A DNA stretch of 64,000 bases, from assembly GCF_025200715.1 (NCBI RefSeq), contig NZ_CP104144.1, positions 2,666,001 to 2,730,000 of the forward strand. Direction: 5' to 3'. Positions 54,379-63,182 of this stretch are shown in pieces. The notes beneath the pieces are model-generated. The model did not search any database. It was not told the DNA's origin and saw only the letters and a list, made by a program, of their open reading frames with translations. This DNA comes from Rhizobium sullae (lineage in GTDB: Bacteria > Pseudomonadota > Alphaproteobacteria > Rhizobiales > Rhizobiaceae). Position numbers and translations under genes: made by a program. The stretch's first letter is position 1. Every line of letters begins with the position of its first letter.

Positions 54379-55548
54379 ATGCATCGTCTAATTGCCATCT
54401 TCATGCTGGCTTTCCTTGCTGGCTGCATGGCGCCGGACCGTATTGCCTATGGGCCGAAGGCTGCCGCGACCGCCAATATCGAGGGGTTTGGCGATATCCG
54501 TATCTATGCGGATACGAGCCGGAATCTGCCCGAGGCGCATGCGTGGCTGCCCATCCCGAGACACAAGGAAATCAACTACCTCGTTTTGTCGGGCGGCGGC
54601 GCCGGAGGCGCGTTTAGCGTTGGGGCGCTGAAGGCCTGGTCGGATAGGGGACAGCGGCCCGAATTTGACATCGTCAGCGGCGTCAGCACGGGTGCGCTGA
54701 TTGCGCCTTACGCCTTTCTTGGCTCGGCCTATGACAACATCCTCGTCGACCTGTACACAAGCGGCGTTGCCAAGGAGTTGGTCGATGCAGATTTCCTGCC
54801 TCAGGGTCTGTTGGGCGCAAGCCTCCTAAAGCAGAAGCCGCTTCGAACGATGGTCGAACGGTACCTGACGCTGGACGTACTGGCGAAAATCGCCACAGAG
54901 CATCGCAAGGGACGGCGCCTACTTGTTTTGACCTCGAACCTCGATTCCCAAAGAGCGGTGATCTGGAACATGGGCGCCATCGCCGACAGCAGCCGGCCCG
55001 ACGCGCTACAACTTTTCCGAGACATTATCATCGCCTCGGCAAGCATCCCCGGCCTTTATCCAGCGGTGCTCATCAAAGCAAAATCAAGCGATCAGTCGTT
55101 CGAGGAAATGCACTCCGACGGGGGGTCGGCCTCCCAAATCCTGACGATTCCGGAGGGATGGATGGCCAATTCGGACAGGGTCGAGTGGCCCAAGGGCGTG
55201 AAGCTAAACATGTACATTATCATCAACAACGCGCTGATGTCTGAATTTTCAACCACCACGAACAACACCTTTACAGTCATGGCCAGGGCGAATTCCTCCC
55301 TCATCAAGGCACAGACACGAAGCGCGCTGGTGGCGACTTACGTCTATGCCCAAAAGAACGGCATTCGGTTCCGTGTGGCCTCGATCGATACGCAGGTCGC
55401 CTACAGCATGACCGATCCATTCAACACCAATTACATGCGGGCGGTCTACAACCTCGGATACGCAAAAATGGCAAGCGACAGCCTGTGGAAAGACAGGCCT
55501 TCGTTCACCGACACGCTCACAGCCACACAGGCAGCACAGTGGCGATAG
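54379..55548 (+). CDS. Patatin-like phospholipase lipoprotein
   Basis: A 389-residue predicted lipoprotein (lipobox FLAGC at residue 16) with a patatin domain. Oxyanion-hole motif GGGAGG at 72-77, nucleophile elbow GVSTG with Ser103, and catalytic Asp247 in SDGG, so the Ser-Asp dyad is complete. Expected to hydrolyse phospholipid acyl esters at the envelope. A second lipoprotein gene follows 36 bp later. The native lipid substrate cannot be read from sequence. Confidence 0.92.
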   Translation: MHRLIAIFMLAFLAGCMAPDRIAYGPKAAATANIEGFGDIRIYADTSRNLPEAHAWLPIPRHKEINYLVLSGGGAGGAFSVGALKAWSDRGQRPEFDIVSGVSTGALIAPYAFLGSAYDNILVDLYTSGVAKELVDADFLPQGLLGASLLKQKPLRTMVERYLTLDVLAKIATEHRKGRRLLVLTSNLDSQRAVIWNMGAIADSSRPDALQLFRDIIIASASIPGLYPAVLIKAKSSDQSFEEMHSDGGSASQILTIPEGWMANSDRVEWPKGVKLNMYIIINNALMSEFSTTTNNTFTVMARANSSLIKAQTRSALVATYVYAQKNGIRFRVASIDTQVAYSMTDPFNTNYMRAVYNLGYAKMASDSLWKDRPSFTDTLTATQAAQWR

Positions 55549-55584
55549 CCGCATCGCCTTTCCCTCACCCAACAGGAGAACAAA

Positions 55585-56445
55585 ATGTTACATCCTCGAC
55601 TTGGCTTGGCAGGCATTCAGCCGTGTCATCGACTGATCGCGCCCGCTCTCCTTGCTTTGTCGCTTGGTGGGTGCGCGGCTGTGCCACTCGAACGGGCAAA
55701 TTCGCTGACATCCTACGACAGTTTGACATCGAACAACGGGCGATTGACGAAGGCAAATTATCGGGTCGCTTCAACCGATCTTGTATCAACCAAAACGATT
55801 TACATTGAGCCAACGAAGGTTTCAGGCGGTGCTGCACTATCCATCAAGAAATCTTCCGATCAAGCCTTGGTCGCGAATGTAATCAGCCGCGCCCTCTGCC
55901 TTGGCGTCAGCGATCGTTTCGTGGTTGTGGAGCGGAAAGAGGATGCGGACCTGGTCGTTAACGCAACCATCACCCGCATCGCGCCGACCAATGCCACGGT
56001 GGCCGCCCTCTCGACTGCAACGTCGCTCGGAGCCAACTTCGTCGTTCCGGTGCCCGTCCCGAGGCTGCCCATGGGGCTTGGAGGTCTTTCCGTAGAGGCC
56101 GAGGCAACCACAAGGGAAGGCAAGCAAGTGGGCGCGATGGTATGGGCAAAGGGAGCGAACTTCGTGACCACCAGTGCGCGCGTTTCACAGATTGGGGACG
56201 CCTATTCGCTTGCGGCAAGCTTCGGCAGTGATTTTTCCAAGATGCTCGTCACCGGCAAGACACCCTTCAAGGGCCTCCCAAAAATTCCGTCTGGACAGAG
56301 AATCAAGTCCGGTCTTGGTGGAAAGCCGAAATACCCTGCTTGCGAGAAATTTGGCCGGTCGCCCGGTCTGGTGGACTTCGCGGCCTCTCAGGTCGGGATG
56401 CCACCGTCCTGGACCGACAAACAGCGTCCGGCCCAGGGCCAATAG
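55585..56445 (+). CDS. DUF3313 family lipoprotein
   Basis: A 286-residue lipoprotein of the DUF3313 type (lipobox SLGGC near residue 30). Body with VISRALCLGVSDRFVVVERK, EDADLVVNATITRIAPTN and a Val/Pro-rich loop. Function unknown. It follows the patatin lipoprotein and is likely cotranscribed, suggesting an envelope unit. An AGGAG lies before the ATG. Confidence 0.75.
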   Translation: MLHPRLGLAGIQPCHRLIAPALLALSLGGCAAVPLERANSLTSYDSLTSNNGRLTKANYRVASTDLVSTKTIYIEPTKVSGGAALSIKKSSDQALVANVISRALCLGVSDRFVVVERKEDADLVVNATITRIAPTNATVAALSTATSLGANFVVPVPVPRLPMGLGGLSVEAEATTREGKQVGAMVWAKGANFVTTSARVSQIGDAYSLAASFGSDFSKMLVTGKTPFKGLPKIPSGQRIKSGLGGKPKYPACEKFGRSPGLVDFAASQVGMPPSWTDKQRPAQGQ

Positions 56446-56585
56446 AAAGGAACCGACGAGCAAATGTTTCAAGTCGCCGAGGACCGCGTCGAACTGCCGC
56501 TCGACACGTTCGGATCATCAAGGTTGGAGTCAATGTACGAGAACGCTTCCGCACCATGATCCAGAAAATGCTTATCCCGAAACGG

Positions 56586-57356
56586 CTAACGGCGTTTCAA
56601 GTCGTCTGCGTGCACGACCTCGGGCGCAAACCGCCCTCGTTCGTCCGCTTCCATCAACTCGTTGCTGACGTTGCGGATATGGCGCGCCATGGCCTTGTAG
56701 GCGGCGTCAGGATTGCGAAGGCGCAGCGCTGTCAGGATTGCATGGTGATCGCCGATCCAGAGCGGGCGCACGCTTGGCGCATGGATATGCTCATGCAGTT
56801 TTTTCCACATCAGCGACTCGTCGCGCTGAACCCAAAGCGCCTCGACGATTGAAACGATGATGGCATTTCCGGTCATGCGGGCGATCGTCATATGGAAATC
56901 GCGGTCGCCCTTTTCGTTATTCAGGGTGACATCGGTCTCATGCTCCATCTGAGCGATACAGTCTTCGAGCACGGCAATGTCGTAATTCGTGGCGCGTTCG
57001 GCCGCCATGGCGGCGGCACTCGCCTCAACTGCAAGCCGGGCTTCCAGAAGCTCGAACGGGCCGGGGCCGGCATCCGCGCTGATCTTGTCGAAGTTGACCT
57101 GGTTGCCGCGAACCGGCAGGACGACGATGCCGGCCCTGCCCTTGACCTCGACGAGACCGCGCATCTCCAGAGCAATGACCGCCTCGCGCACGACGGGGCG
57201 GCTCACTTCGAGTTGTTCAGCAAGCTCGCGCTCTGAAGGCATGCGCCAGTCCGGGTTCTTGGCGTTTGCCTCGATCATGCGCGCAATACGGCGTGCAACG
57301 ATCTGATAAAGCCGCTGTTCCCCCTGAAGCCGAAGCGCTGGTACGGCTGCCCCCAT
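56586..57356 (-). CDS. FadR-subfamily GntR transcriptional regulator
   Basis: A 256-residue regulator. Winged helix at about residues 10-75 (RIARMIEANAKNPDWRMPSE, RELAEQLEVSRPVVREAVIA, LEMRGLVEVKGRAGIVVL) and an FCD ligand-binding domain (ELLEARLAVEASAAAMAAER, DRDFHMTIARMTGN, DHHAILTALRLRN) with metal-binding His residues. Start fixed by AAGGAGG. It ends the leftward oxidoreductase operon, and FadR-type TGGT-N3-ACCA operators lie in the divergent space upstream. Confidence 0.93.
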   Translation of the reverse strand: MGAAVPALRLQGEQRLYQIVARRIARMIEANAKNPDWRMPSERELAEQLEVSRPVVREAVIALEMRGLVEVKGRAGIVVLPVRGNQVNFDKISADAGPGPFELLEARLAVEASAAAMAAERATNYDIAVLEDCIAQMEHETDVTLNNEKGDRDFHMTIARMTGNAIIVSIVEALWVQRDESLMWKKLHEHIHAPSVRPLWIGDHHAILTALRLRNPDAAYKAMARHIRNVSNELMEADERGRFAPEVVHADDLKRR

Positions 57357-57409
57357 GATACCTCCTTGCGGCGCCACCCTTAAGACGGGGGGCGCATTTC
57401 TGTTGGCGC

Positions 57410-58507
57410 TCAGGCGCTGGCTGCCATACGCCGCTCTTCGTCAGGAAGCCACGAGTGGTAAAGCGGGTGTTCGGCGGTGATCGGCAGCGGCGTCGGCTTG
57501 CCGGTGCGCTGCGAATGATAGGCAGCCGTCACCAGTTCCAGCGAATTACGCGCGTCCTGCAGCGTCACCGGTGGCTCCTTGTCCTCGATGATCGCCTGAT
57601 GGAAGAGCTCGAACTGGCGGGTATACCCGTCTTCCTTTACTTGATAGCCTGCGAGCGCTTCGTCGACGCGTTTCTGGTGTTCTTCGGTTCCCGCAATGAA
57701 GGTCCACGGATCGCGACCCATCGTATAAGGTTCGAGAATGCTTTCGGCGACGAGATCATGGAAGCAAAAGCGCAGGCGCGAGATTTCCTTGCGCGAGCCG
57801 AGCGTCATGGAAAGGGCCGCCAGCGAGCCGTTCCGCATCTTGACCGCAAGCGCCATCGTATCTTCGACTTCGATCTTATTGACCAGCGTCGCGCCAAAGG
57901 CAAAGACTTCGGCGCAGGCGCCGTGCACATAGTTCAGCATGTCGTGCGCATGGATCGCGTGGCCAAGCAGGCCGCCGCCGAGTTCGCTCTTCCACTTTCC
58001 GCGCCACGGGACTTCGTAATAGGCAGGCCCGCGCCACCAATGGGTCTCGATCGTCGTCATGAAGGGGCGCCCGGTCAGTCCAAGTTCGATCAGCATCTTC
58101 AGTTTCTGAAGACCAGAGCCGTAGCGATACTGGAAGATCGGCATAAGTTTCTTGCCGCCGGAACGCGCGACAATGCGGCCCATCTCGTCGACGTCGGCGA
58201 TTGAGCCGAAGAGCGGCTTTTCGCAGATCACGTGTTTTCCGGATTCGATACCCTTCTTGCAGAGCTCAAAGTGGGAATCCGGCGGCGTCGAAATATCGAT
58301 GATGTCGAGATCGTTCCGCGCAAAGAGTTCATCGACGTTCTGCGTATATTCCGCAATGCCGTGCGTCGCGCAAAGTTCGCGGCCGCGATCCTGGTCCAGC
58401 GAGCAAAGCACCGGCACGTCGAAAAGATCCTTGTTCCAGTCGTAGCCGATGAGATGGCGGGAAGCGATGCCCGCGCCGATCACGCCGACGCGCAATTTCT
58501 TCGTCAT
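57410..58507 (-). CDS. Gfo/Idh/MocA-family oxidoreductase
   Basis: A 365-residue NAD(P)-dependent oxidoreductase. Rossmann motif RVGVIGAGIASRHLIGYDW, catalytic Lys in CEKPLFGS, and the GGGLLGHAIHAHDML segment that supplies the catalytic His. Acts on a sugar, polyol or cyclitol. It lies 11 nt after its paralogue and belongs with the divergent sugar importer. The exact substrate is unknown. Confidence 0.9.
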   Translation of the reverse strand: MTKKLRVGVIGAGIASRHLIGYDWNKDLFDVPVLCSLDQDRGRELCATHGIAEYTQNVDELFARNDLDIIDISTPPDSHFELCKKGIESGKHVICEKPLFGSIADVDEMGRIVARSGGKKLMPIFQYRYGSGLQKLKMLIELGLTGRPFMTTIETHWWRGPAYYEVPWRGKWKSELGGGLLGHAIHAHDMLNYVHGACAEVFAFGATLVNKIEVEDTMALAVKMRNGSLAALSMTLGSRKEISRLRFCFHDLVAESILEPYTMGRDPWTFIAGTEEHQKRVDEALAGYQVKEDGYTRQFELFHQAIIEDKEPPVTLQDARNSLELVTAAYHSQRTGKPTPLPITAEHPLYHSWLPDEERRMAASA

Positions 58508-58518
58508 GATATCTCCTC

Positions 58519-59529
58519 CTATCGTCCGCCGAGCCGGACGGCCTTGGCCTGCGCTTCGAGTGATAGGCGGCAGACCTCGTAGACATGCGTTTGAGTCATC
58601 GCCGTTTCCGTGCGGTCGCGCACGTCCGCGGTGAATGCTTCAAAATAGTCGAGCTTCTCGCTGCTGCAATCGATGTAGGTGTTTTCCTTGCCATTCACGA
58701 GGAACAGGTGATCCTTGCCAGGGCGGCCGGAAATGTCGATGTACTTGCGGAGCTCTATGTAGCCTTCGGTGCCGAGAATGGTCAGTCGGCCGTCACCCCA
58801 GGTCGGCAGCGCCTCGGGCGTGAACCAGTCGACGCGCACATAGCCGGAAGCCTTATCGGAGCGAAGCAGCACTTCGCCGAAATCCTGAAACGCCGGCTTT
58901 TCCGGCATACCGAAATTGCCGATCGAGCTTGCGACCACCTCGCCGCTCGTCGAGCCGGTATAGAAGAGAAACTGGTCGACCTGATGCGAGGCGATGTCGA
59001 CGATAATGCCGCCGAAGGCTTCGGGATCGAAAAACCAGTCCGGCCGCGTCGGCAGCTGCAGCCGGTGCGGCCCCATGCCAAGCGTCTGGATGACCTTGCC
59101 GATCGCACCTTCCTTGACGAGTTTGGCCGCTTTGACCGCGGAGCGAACGCAATGACGCTCGGAAAAGCAGATCGAGAAAATCTTGCCCGTTTCGGCTACC
59201 GTCTTCTTGACCGCCTCCAACTGCTCGAACGTCGTGACGCCCGGCTTGTCCGTCATCACGTCCTTGCCGGCTCTCATCGCGCGGATCGCGAGGTCGGCGC
59301 GATCGCGCGGAATGGCGGAGATGCAAATGACGTCGATGGACGGATCGGCGAAAATCGCCTCGCGATCGATTTGCGGTGTCTCCGGATAAGTCTTCTTGAA
59401 ATTTTCGAGCAGCGCCGGAACGGAGGTCTTCGGGCAATAGCCGGCAAATTCTCCTCCCGCCGCGAGCAATCCTTTAACGTGATCGAACGTGTGCCCATGG
59501 TCGATCCCGACAACGGCAAATCTCAGCAT
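58519..59529 (-). CDS. Gfo/Idh/MocA-family oxidoreductase
   Basis: A 336-residue paralogue with an atypical N-terminus (RFAVVGIDHGHTFDHVKGLL) in place of the usual GxGxxG. The active site has Lys in TDKPG instead of EKP, and Asp/His in VDIASHQVDQF. The start follows AGGAGGAAG; a longer frame crosses the operator. First gene of the leftward operon, facing the importer operon. Substrate unknown; the departure in the cofactor loop may alter NAD/NADP preference. Confidence 0.87.
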   Translation of the reverse strand: MLRFAVVGIDHGHTFDHVKGLLAAGGEFAGYCPKTSVPALLENFKKTYPETPQIDREAIFADPSIDVICISAIPRDRADLAIRAMRAGKDVMTDKPGVTTFEQLEAVKKTVAETGKIFSICFSERHCVRSAVKAAKLVKEGAIGKVIQTLGMGPHRLQLPTRPDWFFDPEAFGGIIVDIASHQVDQFLFYTGSTSGEVVASSIGNFGMPEKPAFQDFGEVLLRSDKASGYVRVDWFTPEALPTWGDGRLTILGTEGYIELRKYIDISGRPGKDHLFLVNGKENTYIDCSSEKLDYFEAFTADVRDRTETAMTQTHVYEVCRLSLEAQAKAVRLGGR

Positions 59530-59587
59530 TTTAATGTCTTCCTCCTGCAAAAAGCCGCGGGAGCAGCGGCACTCATCTCCTTGTAAT

Positions 59588-59733
59588 TGGTCAAACCAGA
59601 TACTCAAAGCTCGGACCTGTCAAGGACGTTTTTGTGACGAAATCGCGACAAAATGTGCCACTTCTGCCGTATTTCGGCCGGCCGAAAATCTTTCAGTTTA
59701 GCGGTTGACAAACTGGTAAGACCAGACATGTTT
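59588..59733. promoter_or_regulatory. Divergent regulatory region with two FadR/GntR operators
   Basis: Two sites of the FadR-family form TGGT-N3-ACCA occur: TGGTCAAACCA (59588-59598) and TGGTAAGACCA (59714-59724). Their centres are 126 bp apart. The second lies directly after a TTGACA -35 box (59705-59710) of the rightward importer promoter, inside the spacer. The first overlaps the likely leftward promoter, whose TTGACA is at 59623-59618. The GntR protein at 56586 is the evident regulator. Confidence 0.72.
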
Positions 59734-59789
59734 ATCGCAGATCGCCACCCGGGCGGGAGGCTCGGCCGCGATCGCTGGAGGAGCTGAAT

Positions 59790-61067
59790 ATGAAACTCAC
59801 CCGCATTGGCTTATGGGCGGCGTCAACGCTACTTACGGCCACGGCGCCGATGGGTATTGTCCAGGCGCAGGAAATCACCGTTTATTGCGACGATATCGGC
59901 TTCGGCTGCCTGACGATGGATCCTGTCGTCAAACGATTCGAAACCGAGAATCCAGGCGTCAAGGTCAAGCTGGAGACTGTTCCCTACCAGTCGCTTGTCG
60001 AAAGCCTGCCGGTACAGCTCGAATCCGGCGAGGGTCCGGATGCTGCGATCATCACCGACCTCGGTGGTTTGAGCCGCTACTATCTCGACCTGACACCCTA
60101 TGTGAACGCGGCGAATTTCGAGAAGGAATACAGCCAGACGCTGCAGTGGCTGCGCGGTTCCGATCCGACGAGCAAGGCGATCAACGGCATGCCGACGACG
60201 CTCACCGTCAATGGCGCCTATGTCAATCTCACCTTATTCGAGCAGGCCGGCGTTCCGGTTCCCAAGGAAGGCGCTACCTGGGCTGAATGGGCGGAAGCCG
60301 CGCGCAACGTGGCCAAGGCCACCAATACCGAATTCGCCATGGAGATGGACCGTTCCGGCCATCGCTTTGCGAGCCTTGCCATCAGTTACGGTGCAGAACT
60401 GGTCGATGACCAGGGCAAACCTGTTATCGACAAGGGCTTGAAAGATGCCGTTGAACAGTTCGTCGCCTGGCACAAGGACGGGACAATGCCGATGGATCTC
60501 TGGGGAGCGGTCGGCGGTGCGACGCATCGCGAACTCTTCACAGACTTCCTGAATGCCAAGACCGTGCTTTATTTCGGCGGCTCCTGGACGCTGAGCCAGA
60601 TGGATAAGGAGGTCGGCGACCTCTTCGACTGGGAAGTGGCACCTGCGCCCTGCGGGCCTTCATCCTGCACGGTCATGCCCGGCGGTGGGGCGCTCGTCGG
60701 CTTCAAGCACACCAAACAGCCGGAAGCCGTAGGCAAGCTGATCGACTATATCGCCCAGTCCAAGAACAATGCGGAAATCGTCTCGGCAGCCGTCGAAATC
60801 CCGGCATCTAAATCACTGATCGAGGGCGGCGTGCAATATCCGGGTGCTTCGCAGCGAACGCAGGAATCGCTTTCGACCTACATCGCCCAGATCCCAAAAA
60901 TGGCGCCGGCAGCATACCGCTTCCAGGGCTGGCGTTATCAGCGTGCCATGATGAACGCACTGACGACGCGCATCAGCCAGGTCCTGAACAGCGAACTGGA
61001 GGTCGATGCAGCACTTGATCGTGTCAGGCAAGACGTCGAACTCGCCATCAAGGCGGCTGGCCAATAG
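59790..61067 (+). CDS. Sugar ABC importer extracellular binding protein (family 1)
   Basis: A 425-residue MalE/UgpB-type binding protein with a signal peptide (LWAASTLLTATAPMGIVQAQ). SBP_bac_1 features: VKRFETENPGVKVKLETVPY, VLYFGGSWTLSQM and MPGGGALVGFKHTKQPEAVG. It contains two cysteine pairs (CDDIGFGC near the N-terminus and APCGPSSC), which may form disulfides. GGAGGAG site. First gene of the importer operon. Confidence 0.93.
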   Translation: MKLTRIGLWAASTLLTATAPMGIVQAQEITVYCDDIGFGCLTMDPVVKRFETENPGVKVKLETVPYQSLVESLPVQLESGEGPDAAIITDLGGLSRYYLDLTPYVNAANFEKEYSQTLQWLRGSDPTSKAINGMPTTLTVNGAYVNLTLFEQAGVPVPKEGATWAEWAEAARNVAKATNTEFAMEMDRSGHRFASLAISYGAELVDDQGKPVIDKGLKDAVEQFVAWHKDGTMPMDLWGAVGGATHRELFTDFLNAKTVLYFGGSWTLSQMDKEVGDLFDWEVAPAPCGPSSCTVMPGGGALVGFKHTKQPEAVGKLIDYIAQSKNNAEIVSAAVEIPASKSLIEGGVQYPGASQRTQESLSTYIAQIPKMAPAAYRFQGWRYQRAMMNALTTRISQVLNSELEVDAALDRVRQDVELAIKAAGQ

Positions 61068-61093
61068 ACAGACGGATCCGGAAGGAGAGCGGT

Positions 61094-62092
61094 ATGGGCA
61101 TAAGGGCTCGACTTGCAGCAATTGCCGGTGGCATCATCCTGCTGCCGGCAAGGCTCGCGGAGCCTTTGATGGCGGGACTGCAGAAAATCCTCGGCATCAA
61201 GCGTATGCCCTGGGTCTTTCTTTTGCCGAACCTCCTCGCCGTCATGCTCTTCTCTCTCCTTCCGGTCGCAATCAACGTCTTCTATTCGGTGACCGGCAGC
61301 GACCGGCTCTATCCGAGCGAGCGGCCCTTCGTCGGCGTGGTCAATTACGAAACGCTCTTCGACTGCACCAACTATCTCGATGCATCCACCTGCTCGAGTG
61401 ATCTGTTCTGGCGGGCGCTCGCCAACAGCCTCGTCTTCGTTCCCGTCCAGGTCACCTTCATGATCGGCATCGCGCTGGTTGCGGCTGTCTGCCTCAACCG
61501 CGAGATCCGCGGCCGCGGCTTCTTCCGCGCCATCTTCTTCTTTCCGGTCATGCTCTCACCTGTCGTCGTGGCCCTGACCTGGCAGTGGATCCTGCAGCGC
61601 AACGGCGCGCTGAACGGCGTTCTGACCTGGCTCGGCGTTTCGCCCGTTAACTGGCTGGTGTTTCCAAATACGGCCTTCTTCTGGTCGGTCTTCGTCACCG
61701 TCTGGGCACATATGGGCTTCTATACGATTATCCTGCTTGCCGGCCTGCAGTCGATCCCGCGCGATGTCTACGAGGCCGCCAAGATGGATTCTGCCACGAA
61801 CTGGCGTGTCTTCACACGCATCACGCTGCCGCTTCTAAAGCCGGTCCTGCTCGTCGTTTTCGTGCTCTGCGTCATCCGCTCGGTCCAGACCTTCGACGAA
61901 CTGTACGTGTTGACAGGCGGCGGTCCCGGATCTGCGACGATGCTGATCGTCCAATATATCTACGAAGTCGGTTTCGCCGTGCAGCCTCGCAATTTCGGCC
62001 TTGCGGCCGCAGCCTCCCTGCTGCTCGGCGTCGTGCTCTTGATCTTCACCGGCCTGCAGCTCCGATTGTCGAGGAATTCGCAAAATGGCTGA
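61094..62092 (+). CDS. Sugar ABC importer permease, MalF-type
   Basis: A 332-residue permease. First helix VFLLPNLLAVMLFSLLPVAI, then a periplasmic segment with several cysteines (CTNYLDASTC), then five helices with the EAA loop DVYEAAKMDSATNWRVFTRI. GGAAGGAG precedes the ATG. Overlaps the next permease by eight bases. Confidence 0.93.
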   Translation: MGIRARLAAIAGGIILLPARLAEPLMAGLQKILGIKRMPWVFLLPNLLAVMLFSLLPVAINVFYSVTGSDRLYPSERPFVGVVNYETLFDCTNYLDASTCSSDLFWRALANSLVFVPVQVTFMIGIALVAAVCLNREIRGRGFFRAIFFFPVMLSPVVVALTWQWILQRNGALNGVLTWLGVSPVNWLVFPNTAFFWSVFVTVWAHMGFYTIILLAGLQSIPRDVYEAAKMDSATNWRVFTRITLPLLKPVLLVVFVLCVIRSVQTFDELYVLTGGGPGSATMLIVQYIYEVGFAVQPRNFGLAAAASLLLGVVLLIFTGLQLRLSRNSQNG

Positions 62093-63173
62093 CGTCGCCT
62101 TGTCCAAATCCGGATCTTCCATGCGCGGCCTCCTGTCTGCCCGGCGCGGCCGCAACAGGCTCGATGTTTCCGATTGGCTGACCTATGGCTTCCTCGTTCT
62201 TGGCCTGCTGATCATGTTCACGCCGGTCGCCTGGGTCGTTCTGTCTTCTTTCAAGACGCAAGCCAATCTGCAGGAATTCCCGCCGAGCATTCTGCCGTAT
62301 TCCAGCGAAACAGCCATGGTTGGAGGTTTCGACCAGCCGCTGCCGCTCTTCGATGTAACCTTAAAGGACGGCACGAAGGCTAGGCTTGCGCAAATCCGCC
62401 GTGTCGGCAGGAATGCGCAGATGATCGATCCGGAAAATCCCGGCGCCGGCCGTGTCACCGTCGCCGTGACCGACGCGGTCGCCGTGCGCAAGGTGCGGCT
62501 TGCGACCGAGAACTACACCAACCTGGTCGCAAGCTCCGGCCAGGCGATGGGCCGCTATGTCTATAACAGCCTTTTTATCACGACTGTCGCGACCATCATT
62601 ACGCTGGTGATGAATTCCATGGCCGCCTTTGCGCTTTCAAAGTACCGCTTTGCAGGCAGCAGCGTCGCCTTGATCTCGATCCTGTCGACGCTGATGATCC
62701 CTGCGACCGTCGTTCTCGTGCCGACCTATCTCATCGTTGCCGAGCTTGGACTTGTCGGAAATCTCTGGGGCGTCATTTTGCCGACCGTCGCGACGCCGAC
62801 CGGCGTCTTTTTGCTGCGCCAGTACATGCTGACGATCCCCGATGAACTAATCGAAGCAGCACGCATGGATCATGCGAGCGAGTGGCGCATCTTCTGGAGG
62901 ATCGTCCTGCCGCTTTCCAGCCCGGCGCTTGCCGTTGTCGCGATCTTTTCGATCCTGTCGCGCTGGAACGATTTCCTGCTGCCCTTGATCGTTCTCAATC
63001 GCCGCGAGGTCTATACGCTGCAGCTGGCGCTCAACTCTTTCCAGAGCGAGTTCGAGATCCGCTACGATCTGCTGCTCGCCATGACGACCTTGACGGCGCT
63101 GCCGCTTGCCTGCGCCTTCATTTTCCTGCAGCGCTACATCACCGTCGGCGTCGCATCCACGGGTATCAAGTGA
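62085..63173 (+). CDS. Sugar ABC importer permease, MalG-type with a large periplasmic insert
   Basis: A 362-residue permease; MalG-type proteins are usually near 280. After the first helix (YGFLVLGLLIMFTPVAWVVL) an extra segment of about 90 residues (LPLFDVTLKDGTKARLAQIR, GRVTVAVTDAVAVRKVRLAT) precedes the normal helices. The EAA loop ELIEAARMDHASEWRIFWRI is intact. The insert is probably periplasmic and may contact the binding protein. Confidence 0.92.
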   Translation: MADVALSKSGSSMRGLLSARRGRNRLDVSDWLTYGFLVLGLLIMFTPVAWVVLSSFKTQANLQEFPPSILPYSSETAMVGGFDQPLPLFDVTLKDGTKARLAQIRRVGRNAQMIDPENPGAGRVTVAVTDAVAVRKVRLATENYTNLVASSGQAMGRYVYNSLFITTVATIITLVMNSMAAFALSKYRFAGSSVALISILSTLMIPATVVLVPTYLIVAELGLVGNLWGVILPTVATPTGVFLLRQYMLTIPDELIEAARMDHASEWRIFWRIVLPLSSPALAVVAIFSILSRWNDFLLPLIVLNRREVYTLQLALNSFQSEFEIRYDLLLAMTTLTALPLACAFIFLQRYITVGVASTGIK

Positions 63174-63182
63174 GTTTCGTTC

